Counted from the stretch's first letter, positions 33,713 to 44,093 are shown. The stretch: DNA of 64,000 nt from Parietichytrium sp. I65-24A (GCA_012862575.1 BLSF01000012.1:372001-436000); one strand, 5' to 3'. Numbers and translations: made by a program. The notes: generated from the sequence alone by a model not told the origin.

Positions 33713-35707
33713 TTATACAATCTCATGCGGAAACACCTCGCCGGACTTGGGCAAACGAAACTCGTTGGGATTGAAGGACTTTTCGTGCTCTTTGAAAAGC
33801 TTCTCGAAAAGTTCCTGGTCCATCGATTCTATCAGCTTGTTGCACTTTGTGCCGGGGTATGGGACCTTTTTCTCGCGGCAAATAGTTTTCTTCTTCTCCT
33901 CAGTCTTCTTCACAATCCGCTTTTGTTCGTTTTCCAAGCGCTTCGCGGTGGCTTGCACTTTACCAACCTTGCGGTTGGATTTGATGAGATTCTTGTCATT
34001 AAAGTCAATAAACTCGTGGCACGGATTGTACACGATCTTGTGACAACTCTCGCGCAGCTCCGAAAAAATAAGCTCCCACGAGCCGTACTTGTCGCCCTTT
34101 ACCATGCCCTCAAACGCCACAGGCACCTCGTGGAGCTCTTGCACAAGATCATGCATGTCGGAAATCATACCGCTAAAGTCGATTCCTCGAACGTTGTCGA
34201 GCTCAGGCATACCCGATGTTTTCTCCAGGTACACGCGAAAAGACTGGTCTATCACATAGTCCACGCTGAACAACTGAAACGAGCCTTTCCGCCGCGCAAG
34301 TTTGGTGCGCGCGGCGTGGAACACAAACAAGCCGATCTGCTTCATTGAACTCTTCAAGAAGGTGTCCACGTAATGCGACCCCGTTATCTTTTCTTTGGCG
34401 AGATGGTCTTGAAGCGCGTCCAAGCTAATGTCCACTGCGCCTTTATCAAACATGTACGGAGAGCTCAGTACCGAGCCATCAGACTGCCTCACGTACCCCT
34501 GCTGAAAAAACACCATCATTGGCATCGTGCTGCCGACGAGAAGGTAGCCCCGGACATCAAAAAGCTTGCCTTGCAGCTTGAATGGCGTAGATGGAACCAG
34601 CGAAGCCAGTTGCCGCGCATCCTTGACTGAATGAAGCTTGGCATTTGTTTTGCAGAAGGAGGTGTCGAATGAACTTGTTGACTTCATCGTTGAAGTCTCC
34701 TGGCTACCGTCCTCTTTGAACGTCGAGATAAGCCATGAGTCCTTCGTTCGTTTTGGCAGCTGCTTCTCCAACTTTTCACACTCGCTGTATACATCGTAGC
34801 GAAATTGTGGCAGCTGAATTTTGAGCGCATTATATGTGCAACCAAACTGCTGAGTAAACAACGCGCGGGCTTGGAACTGGTCCAACAGAGACCCATCCAG
34901 CGCACTGGCACCTAGAACAGCGTTTAGGTAGGTGCTTCCCTCATTCACAGTGTACAGTTCGTGAAACACTTCTGGTTTGGAGTCTTGCAGACGGCCAAGC
35001 GTGTGAGAGTCCGTCAGCACAAATGTGGAGAGCAAGCGGTTTTCCAAGGCCAGCTTGCTGGGCTTGAATTTCCATTTGCGCGCCTCAAAGTCCTCCAAGA
35101 CACGGCTTGAGCACTCTTGTTTGTTGAGCCTCAGACAAGTATAGATACGTCTCTTCCACTTGGTCTTCTTGTTCACAATAAAGAATGGCGTCACCACCTG
35201 AGGCGCGATGCGCTTCACCATGCACTCCCTCATTGGCCGCTTGGTAACCAGGGGGCCCTGAGTCTTTGTCCAACCGAGACTACTGGTTTTCGACTCAATA
35301 AACTCCACGTCCCCCATCGATAGACTTTCGTCATCTCCATCGTCTTCGTCGTCGTCCTCCTTCTTGCCCTTGCTCTTCTTTGCAGGCTTTTCCGCTTTCG
35401 CCGCCTCTGCCTTGCCTTTCGTCTCCGCGCTTGAGGCGGCATCGATCGCCGCTGCGTCCCCCTTGCCATGCCGCCTGCTCAGCACGAAAATCAACACAAA
35501 TAACACCATTCCCAGCGCCATTAAAACCTTGTTGCTCCTTCGCGACCCGCCTTTCTTGTGATCTTTGCCGTCCGCTACATCCTTGCCATCGATGGAGTCA
35601 TCGCCACGTGACGGAGATGGCCCCTCCACATCCTTTGCGCGACGTCGGCGCTGCTTCTTTGACTTGTCCGACTTGCTCTTTCCTTTACCGTCGCCATCGC
35701 TGCCCAT
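33713..35707 (-). CDS. Type II membrane protein with tubulin-tyrosine-ligase-like (ATP-grasp) domain
   Basis: A 664-residue protein starting at the ATG at 35707 (AAAATG); upstream the frame has only a GTG. Residues 1-60 are hydrophilic and strongly basic. Residues 61-77 (VLMALGMVLFVLIFVLS) form one membrane segment, giving a signal-anchor topology with the large C-terminal part in the secretory lumen. A Lys/Asp/Glu-rich stalk follows. The rest shows TTL-family features. One is KLFDVRGYLLVGSTMPMM, matching the KFDIRxYxLV core, followed by the GYVR and SPYMFDK elements. The other is VDYVIDQSFRVYLEKTSG, matching the GxDxxxDxxxxxWLLEVN end. In the latter the metal-ligand Asn of E-x-N is Thr. TTL enzymes ligate amino acids to tubulin in the cytosol, so a lumenal member would need a different substrate or may be inactive. 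It is divergent from the dienoyl-CoA reductase. Confidence 0.8.
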   Translation of the reverse strand: MGSDGDGKGKSKSDKSKKQRRRRAKDVEGPSPSRGDDSIDGKDVADGKDHKKGGSRRSNKVLMALGMVLFVLIFVLSRRHGKGDAAAIDAASSAETKGKAEAAKAEKPAKKSKGKKEDDDEDDGDDESLSMGDVEFIESKTSSLGWTKTQGPLVTKRPMRECMVKRIAPQVVTPFFIVNKKTKWKRRIYTCLRLNKQECSSRVLEDFEARKWKFKPSKLALENRLLSTFVLTDSHTLGRLQDSKPEVFHELYTVNEGSTYLNAVLGASALDGSLLDQFQARALFTQQFGCTYNALKIQLPQFRYDVYSECEKLEKQLPKRTKDSWLISTFKEDGSQETSTMKSTSSFDTSFCKTNAKLHSVKDARQLASLVPSTPFKLQGKLFDVRGYLLVGSTMPMMVFFQQGYVRQSDGSVLSSPYMFDKGAVDISLDALQDHLAKEKITGSHYVDTFLKSSMKQIGLFVFHAARTKLARRKGSFQLFSVDYVIDQSFRVYLEKTSGMPELDNVRGIDFSGMISDMHDLVQELHEVPVAFEGMVKGDKYGSWELIFSELRESCHKIVYNPCHEFIDFNDKNLIKSNRKVGKVQATAKRLENEQKRIVKKTEEKKKTICREKKVPYPGTKCNKLIESMDQELFEKLFKEHEKSFNPNEFRLPKSGEVFPHEIV

Positions 35708-37075
35708 TTTCCGGTTCTGGTCCAGCACCAGCCGCGGCCAACCTGCGAATTTCGAATTTGGTCCCAAGAGTTCGCACGACCTAGCTTCACTAGCTCCTTC
35801 CTGCTTCACGACCCGCCAACTCCTGCAACAACATATGAACACAATCTACTGCCAGCGCCGCGTTGTCTGATGCTCGGGCTGCTCTTGCGCCGCGGTGGCA
35901 GGCAGGCGTGTGCGCGAATTTCACAGTATGCTCCTGTCTCCTGTCTCCTGCAAGTACGGAACACTGTCGCTGCGATGTGTCTATGTACCTCTGAGATCCT
36001 CCTGACGAACGCGCTGCTTTTCCCGACTTTGAGATATTTGAGAGCGGCTTGTCCCTTGCCCACTTGCTCCCTTTTGATCGCTCGTATCTCCACTCTGATC
36101 GCGGATGACCGGCTGCCTTGGCTGCCTCCGTCCTCTGCTCTGCTGCTCTGCTTAGTTCTGCTCCGCTTTCCGAGTCGATCTAAGTATGATGTGTTGTGTT
36201 CTTGCCGAGTGCCTAGCTGTCAGTACGTGTAGACGTGTAGAAGAGGTAAAATGGATGGGCAGACTCGGGGGCTCTTGAAGACAGCGAAATAGCGAAATAG
36301 CGAAATGCACGAAATGTATGAAAATCGCATCGGGTACTGAGTAGCATTGACTGTGAGCTGACTCCGAGCGCTTTCGCGTTCCGTCAATTGTTCAATCAAA
36401 TGCATTGTGCTCACTGTTCGATCAATCAAAATCGAAATCAACTTGAAAGGAAGAATCAACAAGGCGTAAACGTGAATTGTTGGAGTTCTAGTTCTAGTCG
36501 ATATGGATAGCCGATCGTGGAGTCGATGGGGTAGGGCGTTCGTGCGGAACGCTTATTCAGGAACGCTTCTCCGGAACGCTTTACTATTGCGGAACGCTTC
36601 TCTCCACATATCAGTAAATTCGGTAACGTGCGGTAGGTTACGGTAGGTTTGTGCTAGCGGCAGTAGTGGCCCGTCTAATACCTTGTCTACCTGCACATAC
36701 CTGCACGGAAGATGGAAGATGGGAAAGATCATCAACTTTGAAAGACGATAGGACAACTGAAGTGAGTAATGTGTCACAGGGATGGACTGTGAGATGTGTG
36801 AGATGGAAGAAATGGTCGGACAACGAACAGCGAGCAAGACAGCACATGCCACAGTACAACGTTGAGCATTGAGCATTGAGCATTGAGCATTGAGCATTGA
36901 GCATTGAGCATTGAGCATTGAGCATTGAGCATTGAGCATTGAGCATTGAGCATTGAGCATTGAGCATTGAGAATTGGGCGTCGAGCGCGGAGCGAGCATT
37001 ACGCTGGATCAAAAGAGCGTTGCGAATTGAGACAAGGTTGGGTACTCGCAGTCTTGAAGCTTGAGCAGGTTGGAG
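35708..37075. other. Divergent intergenic region with heptamer array
   Basis: This separates the TTL-like gene (-) from the dienoyl-CoA reductase (+). Its main feature is the TTGAGCA array at 36862-36973. No gene is recognised. Confidence 0.6.
36862..36973. repeat. TTGAGCA heptamer minisatellite (15 perfect copies plus one variant)
   Basis: Fifteen identical 7-bp units run from 36862 to 36966, followed by TTGAGAA. The array ends about 100 bp before the ATG of the dienoyl-CoA reductase, so it lies in its promoter or 5' UTR. Confidence 0.97.
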
Positions 37076-37933
37076 ATGACCTCGCCATTCAAGAATGACG
37101 CTGCGGCTGGCCGCGTGGTGCTCGTGACGGGCGGCGGGAGTGGGATTGGGTTTGGGATTGCCAGGGTCCTCGGCGAGCACGGTGCAAAGCTCGTGTTGAT
37201 GGGACGCAGACAGAATTTCTTGGATGATGCCTGCGCAAAGTTGTCAAAGTTGGGAATCCCCGCAGTTGGCTTTGCCGGGGACGTGCGAAAACCAGAGGAC
37301 GCGATGGCAGCCGTGCAGATGGCCGTGGACAAGTTTGGGAGCCTGGACACCTTGGTAAACTCCGCAGCTGGGAACTTTCTCGCTCTAGCAGAGGAGATGT
37401 CGATGAACGCCTTTCGAACAGTCATGGAGATCGATACCTTCGGCGTCTTCAACATGTGCAAATCTGCTTTTCCAGAACTGAAAAAGTCCAATAGAGGTGT
37501 CATTCTGAATATCAGTGCGACACTTCACTACGGTGCAACTTGGTTCCAGACGCACGCCACCGCTGCGAAGAGCGCTATTGACACGATCACCAAACAACTC
37601 GCATTGGAGTGGGGGACTTACAAAATTCGTGTGAATGGAATCGCCCCGGGCCCGATCGCCGGAACTCCTGGGATGGCGAAACTCGCGACCTCCAAAAAAA
37701 GCGTCAAGCAGATTGAGTCAACGATTCCTCTGGGCCGCGTTGGCGAAGTGGAAGACGTGGCGTACACAGCGCTCTTTCTATGCACGCAAGCAGGTTCATA
37801 CATCACCGGAGACACAATCGTCGTAGATGGCGCAAGTTGGCTTTGGACGCCCCCGCCACTTCAGCGTGAGGAGGTCTCAAGACTCTCGCGCGGCGTTGAA
37901 AGCGGTTCAAGATCAATGAAAGCTAAAATTTAA
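37076..37933 (+). CDS. DECR2: Peroxisomal 2,4-dienoyl-CoA reductase (SDR family)
   Basis: A 285-residue short-chain dehydrogenase/reductase. It should reduce 2,4-dienoyl-CoA with NADPH, allowing beta-oxidation of polyunsaturated fatty acids. I start at the ATG at 37076 (GAGATGA); the upstream in-frame codon is TTG. The cofactor loop TGGGSGIG is at residues 18-25 and MGRR at about 42-45. Family-typical elements are NSAAGNFL (95-102), EIDTFGVFN (118-126) with Asp120, NISATLHYG (145-153) with Ser148, ATAAKSAID with Lys165, and NGIAPGPIAGTPGM (187-200). This follows the DECR2/SPS19 pattern rather than classical Tyr-x3-Lys SDRs. The last three residues, AKI, fit the PTS1 peroxisomal import consensus [SAC]-[KRH]-[LMI]; human DECR2 ends AKL. 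The insertion before the tail is lineage-specific. Confidence 0.95.
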   Translation: MTSPFKNDAAAGRVVLVTGGGSGIGFGIARVLGEHGAKLVLMGRRQNFLDDACAKLSKLGIPAVGFAGDVRKPEDAMAAVQMAVDKFGSLDTLVNSAAGNFLALAEEMSMNAFRTVMEIDTFGVFNMCKSAFPELKKSNRGVILNISATLHYGATWFQTHATAAKSAIDTITKQLALEWGTYKIRVNGIAPGPIAGTPGMAKLATSKKSVKQIESTIPLGRVGEVEDVAYTALFLCTQAGSYITGDTIVVDGASWLWTPPPLQREEVSRLSRGVESGSRSMKAKI

Positions 37934-39046
37934 ACTCTTTTTCACCTGACAAAATTGCATGCAAGCCATCCTCTTCGCTGGTGCCACCTCCGGCAAGCCA
38001 CCTACGTACTGTTCCCTCTCGCAACCTAGCGACTTGGAGAGATGGGTATGGGCAACTTGCCCATCATCCATCTCCAGCAACATCCATTTTTCGGCTCCAG
38101 AGCCACAACAAAAAAACTTGACAAATCGAATCATGGAAATGATCGATGACATCTGACATCATCTGAATCTCTCTCTTTTGAGTTGTTTGATTGATCAAAT
38201 AAGTTTTCTTATGGACAGTTCATAATGCTAAGGCCGCTCGGAATCTTATGAATTATGTGTAGCTAGATGGTACTCAGTACTACCTGTAGTAATAAGCTCA
38301 CAGACTTGCTCAGACTATGGTAAACAATAGTCTACCTTAATAGATCTGGAGAGCGGAGAGTCAAGGAGAAGGAAAAGAGTCGAGCGAGATCTAGGCACAC
38401 ACGCAAACAGTTCTACCTAAACCTTACTCTAAACTTTAACACCACCGCACTGGCGGAGTAGAGAGTTTCATATGCACTCCTAGCATAGTTCGCTTGGCTT
38501 CGTTCTGTTCTCCTTATGCAAATGCGTATATAATCCACTACTCCAGACCGACCCACCGTGCAAAAGAAAAAGAGAAATCGAAATACTATGGAACAAAATC
38601 TATCCAATACTTTCGCGCTTTCTCAGCATCATACTATAGTTATACCCAGTCCGTACTATTTACGATTAATAAATTTCGCATAGGTATTTCTGCCTCGCTG
38701 TCGGCACCTCTCTCATGTGCTTATACACACCCCAAAGCTGTCGCATCTGTGGGCGAAACGTCCGCGAGTACAGAGTACGAGTGCCGAGGGCGTCCGCGCT
38801 GCTACGTTTCCACTAGCTAGAACGCTATCAGTCCGCTTGCGAAACGTCTATCGGTGAACTTTGGCGCGCGAGAAGGCGCCGGCGAGCGGAGCACCGGTCT
38901 AAACCCTGCGAGAGAAGTCTCTCGATCGTTCCTTGCTTTCTTTCTTTCTTTCTTTCTTTCTTTCGTTTCCACGTTGGCGCTGACGCTGACGCTGAGGTTG
39001 GCGTTGAGAACGAGAGAGGTTGTGAGGGAATAAGTGAGCCAAGAAG
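37934..39046. other. Intergenic region between DECR2 and MOB1-like genes
   Basis: Mostly AT-rich sequence, with a CTTT tract at 38935-38964 shortly before the MOB1-like start. No gene is recognised. Confidence 0.6.
38935..38964. repeat. (CTTT)n microsatellite
   Basis: About seven CTTT units, ending 80 bp upstream of the MOB1-like start codon. Confidence 0.95.
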
Positions 39047-40063
39047 ATGAACTTTCTCAAGGCGTAAGTGTTGGGGCGTGCCTGTGCAAGGTCTGCGGAA
39101 CGGTTCACGAGGATAGTACCAAGTTATGAGTGGGAAAGCTTGTGAGGAGCACGATGGACTGATGGTTTGATGGTTTGATGGACTGATTTACTGATTCACT
39201 GATTTACTGATTTACTGACGGATGTGAATGCGCGCGGAATTGCAGGAGGAACAAGAGCACGCTTCGGCCGGTGAAGAAGCATGCCACGGCGAAGCGCTCA
39301 ACGCTGAGCCAGTACACCAGTGAGTTGCTGATTGTGTCTGCGACGATGCAGTTTTTTTGCGCTAATTGCCGTGGAGTTTTTTTGTTTTGGTTTTTTGACG
39401 ATTTGCAGAGCGCACCCTTGGATCGGGAAATCTGCGCGCCGCGGTGATGCTGCCTGATAACGAGGATGAGAGCGAGTGGCTCGCCGCGAACACTGTGGAT
39501 TTCTTCAACGAAATTTCCTTGCTATACGGTCTCGTGACTGACGACGCAGCGCGCTTCACAAAACCTGGGGATGGATTTCCTCCTGGATTCGAATATCGGT
39601 GGGCAGATGGAGTCAATATCATTAAGCCGATGCGCTGCAGCTCGCCAGAGTACGTGGACTATGTCATGCTGTAAGTTTTTTTACTTAATAAAAGTCGTAT
39701 CGCCAGGCAGCGCTGACCACATTCTCATGATGTACGTCCATTCCCTGTAATAGTTGGGTGGAAGACCAGATCAACAACGAGGACATCTTTCCGGTCCAAG
39801 AAACCCAAGCCTTTCCCTCCGACTTTAAGGTGTACGTGCGGGATATCTTCAAGCGGCTATTCAGAGTTTTTGCAATCATTTACCACCGCCACTTCCAAAC
39901 TATTGAAAAACTGGAAGCAGCTGCGCACTTGAACACTTGCTTCAAGCACTTTATGTTCTTTTGTCTCAACTTTGAGTTGTTGGATGAGAAAGAAATGAAA
40001 GCTCTCAAAGGCCCGACCGAACGGATGATTGAACTTTTCAACGGCTCAGCCACTGAAAAGTAA
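39047..40063 (+). CDS. MOB1-like kinase coactivator, four exons
   Basis: Exons at 39047-39063, 39246-39319, 39409-39670 and 39754-40063 give 220 residues, the usual MOB1 length. The introns (182, 89 and 83 bp) have GT(A/G)AGT donors and CAG or TAG acceptors. The start is AAGATGA. MOB1 proteins bind and activate NDR/LATS kinases in Hippo/mitotic-exit signalling. Matching elements are RNKSTLRPVKKHA (7-19), TLGSGNLRAAVMLP (33-46), EWLAANTVDFFNEISLLYG (53-71), FEYRWADG (91-98), IFKRLFRVFAIIYHRHF (149-165) and AHLNTCFKHF (175-184). Compared with human MOB1A, three of the four zinc ligands are gone: Cys79 is Ala77, Cys84 is Lys82 and His161 is Ile159. Only the His166 equivalent (His164) remains, so the fold is probably stabilised without zinc. 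It is convergent with the histone deacetylase. Confidence 0.92.
39150..39222. repeat. Degenerate GATTTACT/GATGGTTT tandem repeat in MOB1-like intron 1
   Basis: Roughly eight related 7-9 bp units (TGATGGTTTGA, then TGATTTACTGA) fill the middle of intron 1. Confidence 0.85.
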
Positions 40064-40714
40064 GAGTAAAACCACAGGCTCCGCTTGCTTTCTCCCGAGC
40101 TCACTACGTATTTCGTTCGGACCAGAAGCGGCTTTGGCTCCTTTTGAACTTGTCTAGCTTTTACAATTTGTTAGTCTTGGGCGATGGTCTCAAGCTGGCA
40201 CCTCCCATAACGGATCGCATATTATGCTTTCGAGGCAGCTGTAGTTTATAATGGGAGGGAGGGGGAAAAGCTTCTTTGACTTCCAAAAAAAAAAAAAAAA
40301 GTGGAAGAAGCAAGCCCTCAGCATATCTTGTGCGAGCTAGTATTTCGGTAAGGAGGAGGCGTGATTCTGGTTCGCGACGCAGTAGCGTGTGGCAGGAGCA
40401 AGAGCAAATCGCAAAGCATACGTTCGTAACCGTGTTCAAGTAAAGGCTCGTTTCCCTTAAATAAGAAAAGCACTCAGTATTATTTTGAATCTCGGGTCTG
40501 GTGTATCCATGAGCAAGAACAACATCCCAAAGAAATATCACTCTTCGCGTCAACTAGTTCCAGTAAAATTATGGAAATGATGGAAATGATGAAAATTTGG
40601 AAGAGAAAAAATGTCAAGCTTTGGTACCACGGAATTTCGCAATTCTGAACCTCCCCGCTCTCTCGTTTCGACAAGCGCGACGGTACAAAGAGGTTGAGAA
40701 CCCGCTTCTTCCAA
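40064..40714. other. Convergent 3' intergenic region
   Basis: AT-rich spacer between MOB1-like (+) and histone deacetylase (-). It contains a run of about 16 A at about 40286-40301. Nothing else is recognised. Confidence 0.6.
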
Positions 40715-43324
40715 CTACGAGGATGAAGAGCTATCCTCTTGCATTTTGCGTTTTTTGGCCTTTAGCTCTTCATTCATCTTCTCGTTCAGTGCCTTGTAGT
40801 CCACATTGGCAGAAGCAGTTGAGCGCCGGCTGCGCTTGCGTTGGCCGTCTGAGAGCGCGCCGTCGTCATCGGCCTGCTCAGCTCCGTCCTTTGCTGCACG
40901 TGCGCGCTCCTCTGCGGCTTTCGCTCTCCGCTCTCGAAGCTCCTCTTCGTGCTTCGCCTCCCAAGCCGAGTCAGCTTCGCTGTACAACTCTTTCTCAGAA
41001 GCCTCCGTCAGAGCCGAGACATGCGAGCAAACAGATCTCGCAAAAGGTGAGACGATTTGACCATCGATCTTGTAACCGCCTTCCAGCACCGACACGACCC
41101 TGCCCTTGCAACAAGAATTTGCAACTTTGACGAGCTCATTCGTGAGCCAGTAATAGTCGTGCTCCACGATTGAAAGATAGCCAAAGTTGATGTCATCAAA
41201 CTTGTGAGCATCAAACCCAGCAGAGATGATGATCAGATCGGGCGAAAACTTTGCCAGGGCGGGAAGAATGTGCTTTTGCCAGTTACTGCGCCATTCAAGC
41301 CGGCTCTTTGAATTTTGGCCCACATCAATGATCTGCGGCTCACCAGTACCTGATTTGTCAAACTCGCCGAAACCAAAGTTCTTACCGTCACTAGGATAGA
41401 ACATCCCTACTCGAGGTGGCGCGAGGGGGTCCGGGTTGAGACCGGGCACGCGTTTTCCGAAACCGTGCACTGATGCAAAAAAGACGTGCTCGTGATCTTC
41501 TTCGTTCAGCCACGGTTTGTAGGTAGGCGTGGCCAGCTTGATGTCACAAAATGGGGACTGAAACTCAGTCTTGTGAACGGACGGGTTGAGATTCTTAACA
41601 CAAGCCTCTGTACCGTTTCCGTGGTGCACGTCAAAATCGATTATTGCAACGTTTTTGATCCCTTGGTGGCGGTACACGTGCCTTGCATAAGCGGCGCCAA
41701 TCGCCGCGTTGCTTAGCAAGCAAAATCCATACGACGAGCCTGTAGGGTCTGCACTGCACGACACTACTCCACGTGGCCCAGCGTGATGGCCCGGCGGGCG
41801 CACTGCACAAAATGCGTTCCTGTGCTCATCTGAACACACTTTATCGATTGCGTCGCAGACTGCGCCAGCAGCAAACATGGCAGCTTCAAAACTCAGCCCT
41901 GAAATCGTAGTATCGGCATCCAGTTCGCCAAGCTCAGACTCGCCAAGTTGGGCGACAAAACTCTGAAGCTTCTCAACATAGGCGTAGTCGTGCACACGCA
42001 GAATGTCGCCCATATTCGCCCTTGTAGCCTTCTGCCAATCCAGTCGGCCGTTCAGCCGGTTGCAGCGCAGGATGCCGAGGTTGTCGTCTAGAAGAACCTT
42101 CAGGCGGTTCACGTTTTCTGGTGGTACGCTAGCCATTGTGCGGCGGGACGTGTGCTTTGGTTTGCATGTGTAGTGCTTGGAGCAAACTTCGTGTGACAAG
42201 ACGAGGGTTTTCCGTTTCTTCACTTCGCCATCAGAATCAGTTTTATTAATCAGGCGCAAGACGTTTGAGGACCCGCAAAGCCGCGCCCAATCTGCAGCTG
42301 TTCGACCACGAGCGTCCTTCGCATTCTCCAACTCCGGGTATGTATCGATCAAAAGTTTGTAACCCTCAACAAAGTCGTGTTTGGCAGCAAAGTGAAGTGG
42401 GGTCATCTCGAATGGGTTGGTTCGCTTTGCTGCGACTTTTCCGTGTTTGTCGGAGAGTATACGTTTCAAGACATCTGCACTGCCGACCCTGCAAGCCACA
42501 TGAACACAATTCAGCCCCTCCACATCCTGAAGAACCCATTGCTCATTCACCTTCATCTTCTTCAGAATCAGATTAAGGGCAGCATCAAATTTGAATTCTG
42601 CGCAGAGATGCAACACTGTGCGACCTAGATCGTCACGGCCAAACAGCTCCACGGGCTTCTCGATGAGATCGAGCTTTGGCTCAAAGTCGAGGACATATTC
42701 AAGCGCCTGGAGAGCAAATTCTTGCTGCGCAGGAACAGAACCTACGCTAAGAATCAGATGACAGAGAGGAGCATTGTTGCACCGCGTGTTTAGACCTCCT
42801 CCAGCTTGCAACAGCACACGCATGCACTCGAACTGACGGTGAAGCACCGCAACGTGGAGTGGTGTACAACCTTCAGGGTCCCTTCGCCCAAGTGACCTAT
42901 TCACATTGTCGCGCTCTAACATTTGCAGCGTCAATTTCTTCTGCTCCGCAGAAAGCTCGCTTTTGCCCTCCAGCTCCTTACGCTTCTCTAGGTACACGCT
43001 GTTGGACTGCCTCATCACCAACACTTCTTTGACTTTGGCAGAATTTCCAGCTTCAACCAAATTGTGCAAAACGAATGGACTTCCGTCTTCTGAATCAGAG
43101 TCGGAGCTGTCCGAGTCCTCTTCCTGCATCGTTCTCGCCACTTGCGTGTTGAACGAACGCTCCTTGTCATCCATCTCGTCATCGTCACCTGCCGCTCCAG
43201 CCTCATCATCATCGTCGTCATCATCATCATCGTTGTCCTCGCCCCAATCGTCATTCATTCCGAGGTCTTTCTCATTTTTCTCAGTCCCCATTACGACATC
43301 ATCTTTCTCCTCGTCTTTCCCCAT
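40715..43324 (-). CDS. Class II histone deacetylase with N-terminal ankyrin repeats
   Basis: An 869-residue nuclear enzyme predicted to remove acetyl groups from lysines. I start at 43324 (AAGATGG). An in-frame ATG at 43471 would lie inside a likely 5' UTR intron (see the promoter region). Residues 1-80 are very acidic. About residues 85-350 contain ankyrin repeats (for example EGCTPLHVAVLHRQFECMRV, LGRTVLHLCAEF, MTPLHFAAKHDFVEGYKLL). The deacetylase domain spans about 370-790. The catalytic His pair is in RPPGHHAG (about 509), zinc ligands are in DFDVHHGNG (about 563) and AGFDAH (about 703), and the active-site Tyr is in LEGGYKID (about 748), so it should be active. The C-terminus is a charged helix with nuclear-localisation-like GQRKRSRRS and KAKKRK. 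Ankyrin repeats probably recruit partners. It is head-to-head with the nucleoporin gene. Confidence 0.95.
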   Translation of the reverse strand: MGKDEEKDDVVMGTEKNEKDLGMNDDWGEDNDDDDDDDDDEAGAAGDDDEMDDKERSFNTQVARTMQEEDSDSSDSDSEDGSPFVLHNLVEAGNSAKVKEVLVMRQSNSVYLEKRKELEGKSELSAEQKKLTLQMLERDNVNRSLGRRDPEGCTPLHVAVLHRQFECMRVLLQAGGGLNTRCNNAPLCHLILSVGSVPAQQEFALQALEYVLDFEPKLDLIEKPVELFGRDDLGRTVLHLCAEFKFDAALNLILKKMKVNEQWVLQDVEGLNCVHVACRVGSADVLKRILSDKHGKVAAKRTNPFEMTPLHFAAKHDFVEGYKLLIDTYPELENAKDARGRTAADWARLCGSSNVLRLINKTDSDGEVKKRKTLVLSHEVCSKHYTCKPKHTSRRTMASVPPENVNRLKVLLDDNLGILRCNRLNGRLDWQKATRANMGDILRVHDYAYVEKLQSFVAQLGESELGELDADTTISGLSFEAAMFAAGAVCDAIDKVCSDEHRNAFCAVRPPGHHAGPRGVVSCSADPTGSSYGFCLLSNAAIGAAYARHVYRHQGIKNVAIIDFDVHHGNGTEACVKNLNPSVHKTEFQSPFCDIKLATPTYKPWLNEEDHEHVFFASVHGFGKRVPGLNPDPLAPPRVGMFYPSDGKNFGFGEFDKSGTGEPQIIDVGQNSKSRLEWRSNWQKHILPALAKFSPDLIIISAGFDAHKFDDINFGYLSIVEHDYYWLTNELVKVANSCCKGRVVSVLEGGYKIDGQIVSPFARSVCSHVSALTEASEKELYSEADSAWEAKHEEELRERRAKAAEERARAAKDGAEQADDDGALSDGQRKRSRRSTASANVDYKALNEKMNEELKAKKRKMQEDSSSSS

Positions 43325-43510
43325 CTTGACTTTGCTTTCTATCCTTTGCCTTGGTCTCCTTCCAGTGTTCCCTTCTCCAAGCTGAAAAATCCCGCAGCCA
43401 AGAAGCGCCGCACCAGGCTCAGTGAGCTCCTTTCCCCTGCATTTCCATTCGTGGATTTCGCACACCGACATTCGCCATTTCCAGCATCAATCAAACAAAC
43501 GAACAAACAG

Positions 43511-44093
43511 ACAAACAAATAAATAAACAAACCACATCCGCAGCAGCAAGATCCCCACAGTATGTTCCAAACGAGCAAAAAATCATACACAAGTCAGCCT
43601 TCACAGCCTTTACAACAGCGCGCAGCTCCCTCTTTCCCTCTTTCCCTCTTTCCGGAATCCAGACGCAGACGTCCCGCCCCAGCGCACGAGCATCTCCGCC
43701 ACACATTTCCGCCTTAGACGCGGCCAGGATCCATCCCTATCCACGCGCTCCACGCTCCTTCCGCCGCCTCCGGTTCTCGTCTGGAGAACCAGGAGAACCA
43801 GGAGNACAAACAAACAAATAAATAAACAAACCATATCCGCAGCAGCAAGATCCCGACAGTATGTTCCAAACGAGCAAAAAATCATACACACGTCAGCCTT
43901 CACAGCCTTTAAAACAGCGCGCAGCTCCCTCTTTCCCTCTTTCCGGAATCCAGACGCAGACGTCCCGCCCCAGCGCACGAGCATCTCCGCCACACATTTC
44001 CGCCTTAGACGCGGCCAGGATCCATCCCTATCCACGCGCTCCACGCTCCTTCCGCCGCCTCCGGTTCTCGTCTGGAGAACCAGGAGAACCAGC
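43511..44093. repeat. Near-identical tandem duplication around a single N
   Basis: Copy 1 (43511-43803) and copy 2 (43811-44093) match except for about four substitutions and one CTCTTTCC unit. A lone N at 43806 separates them. This pattern fits two contig ends or two alleles joined without merging, so the true locus is probably about 290-300 bp shorter. Confidence 0.9.
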
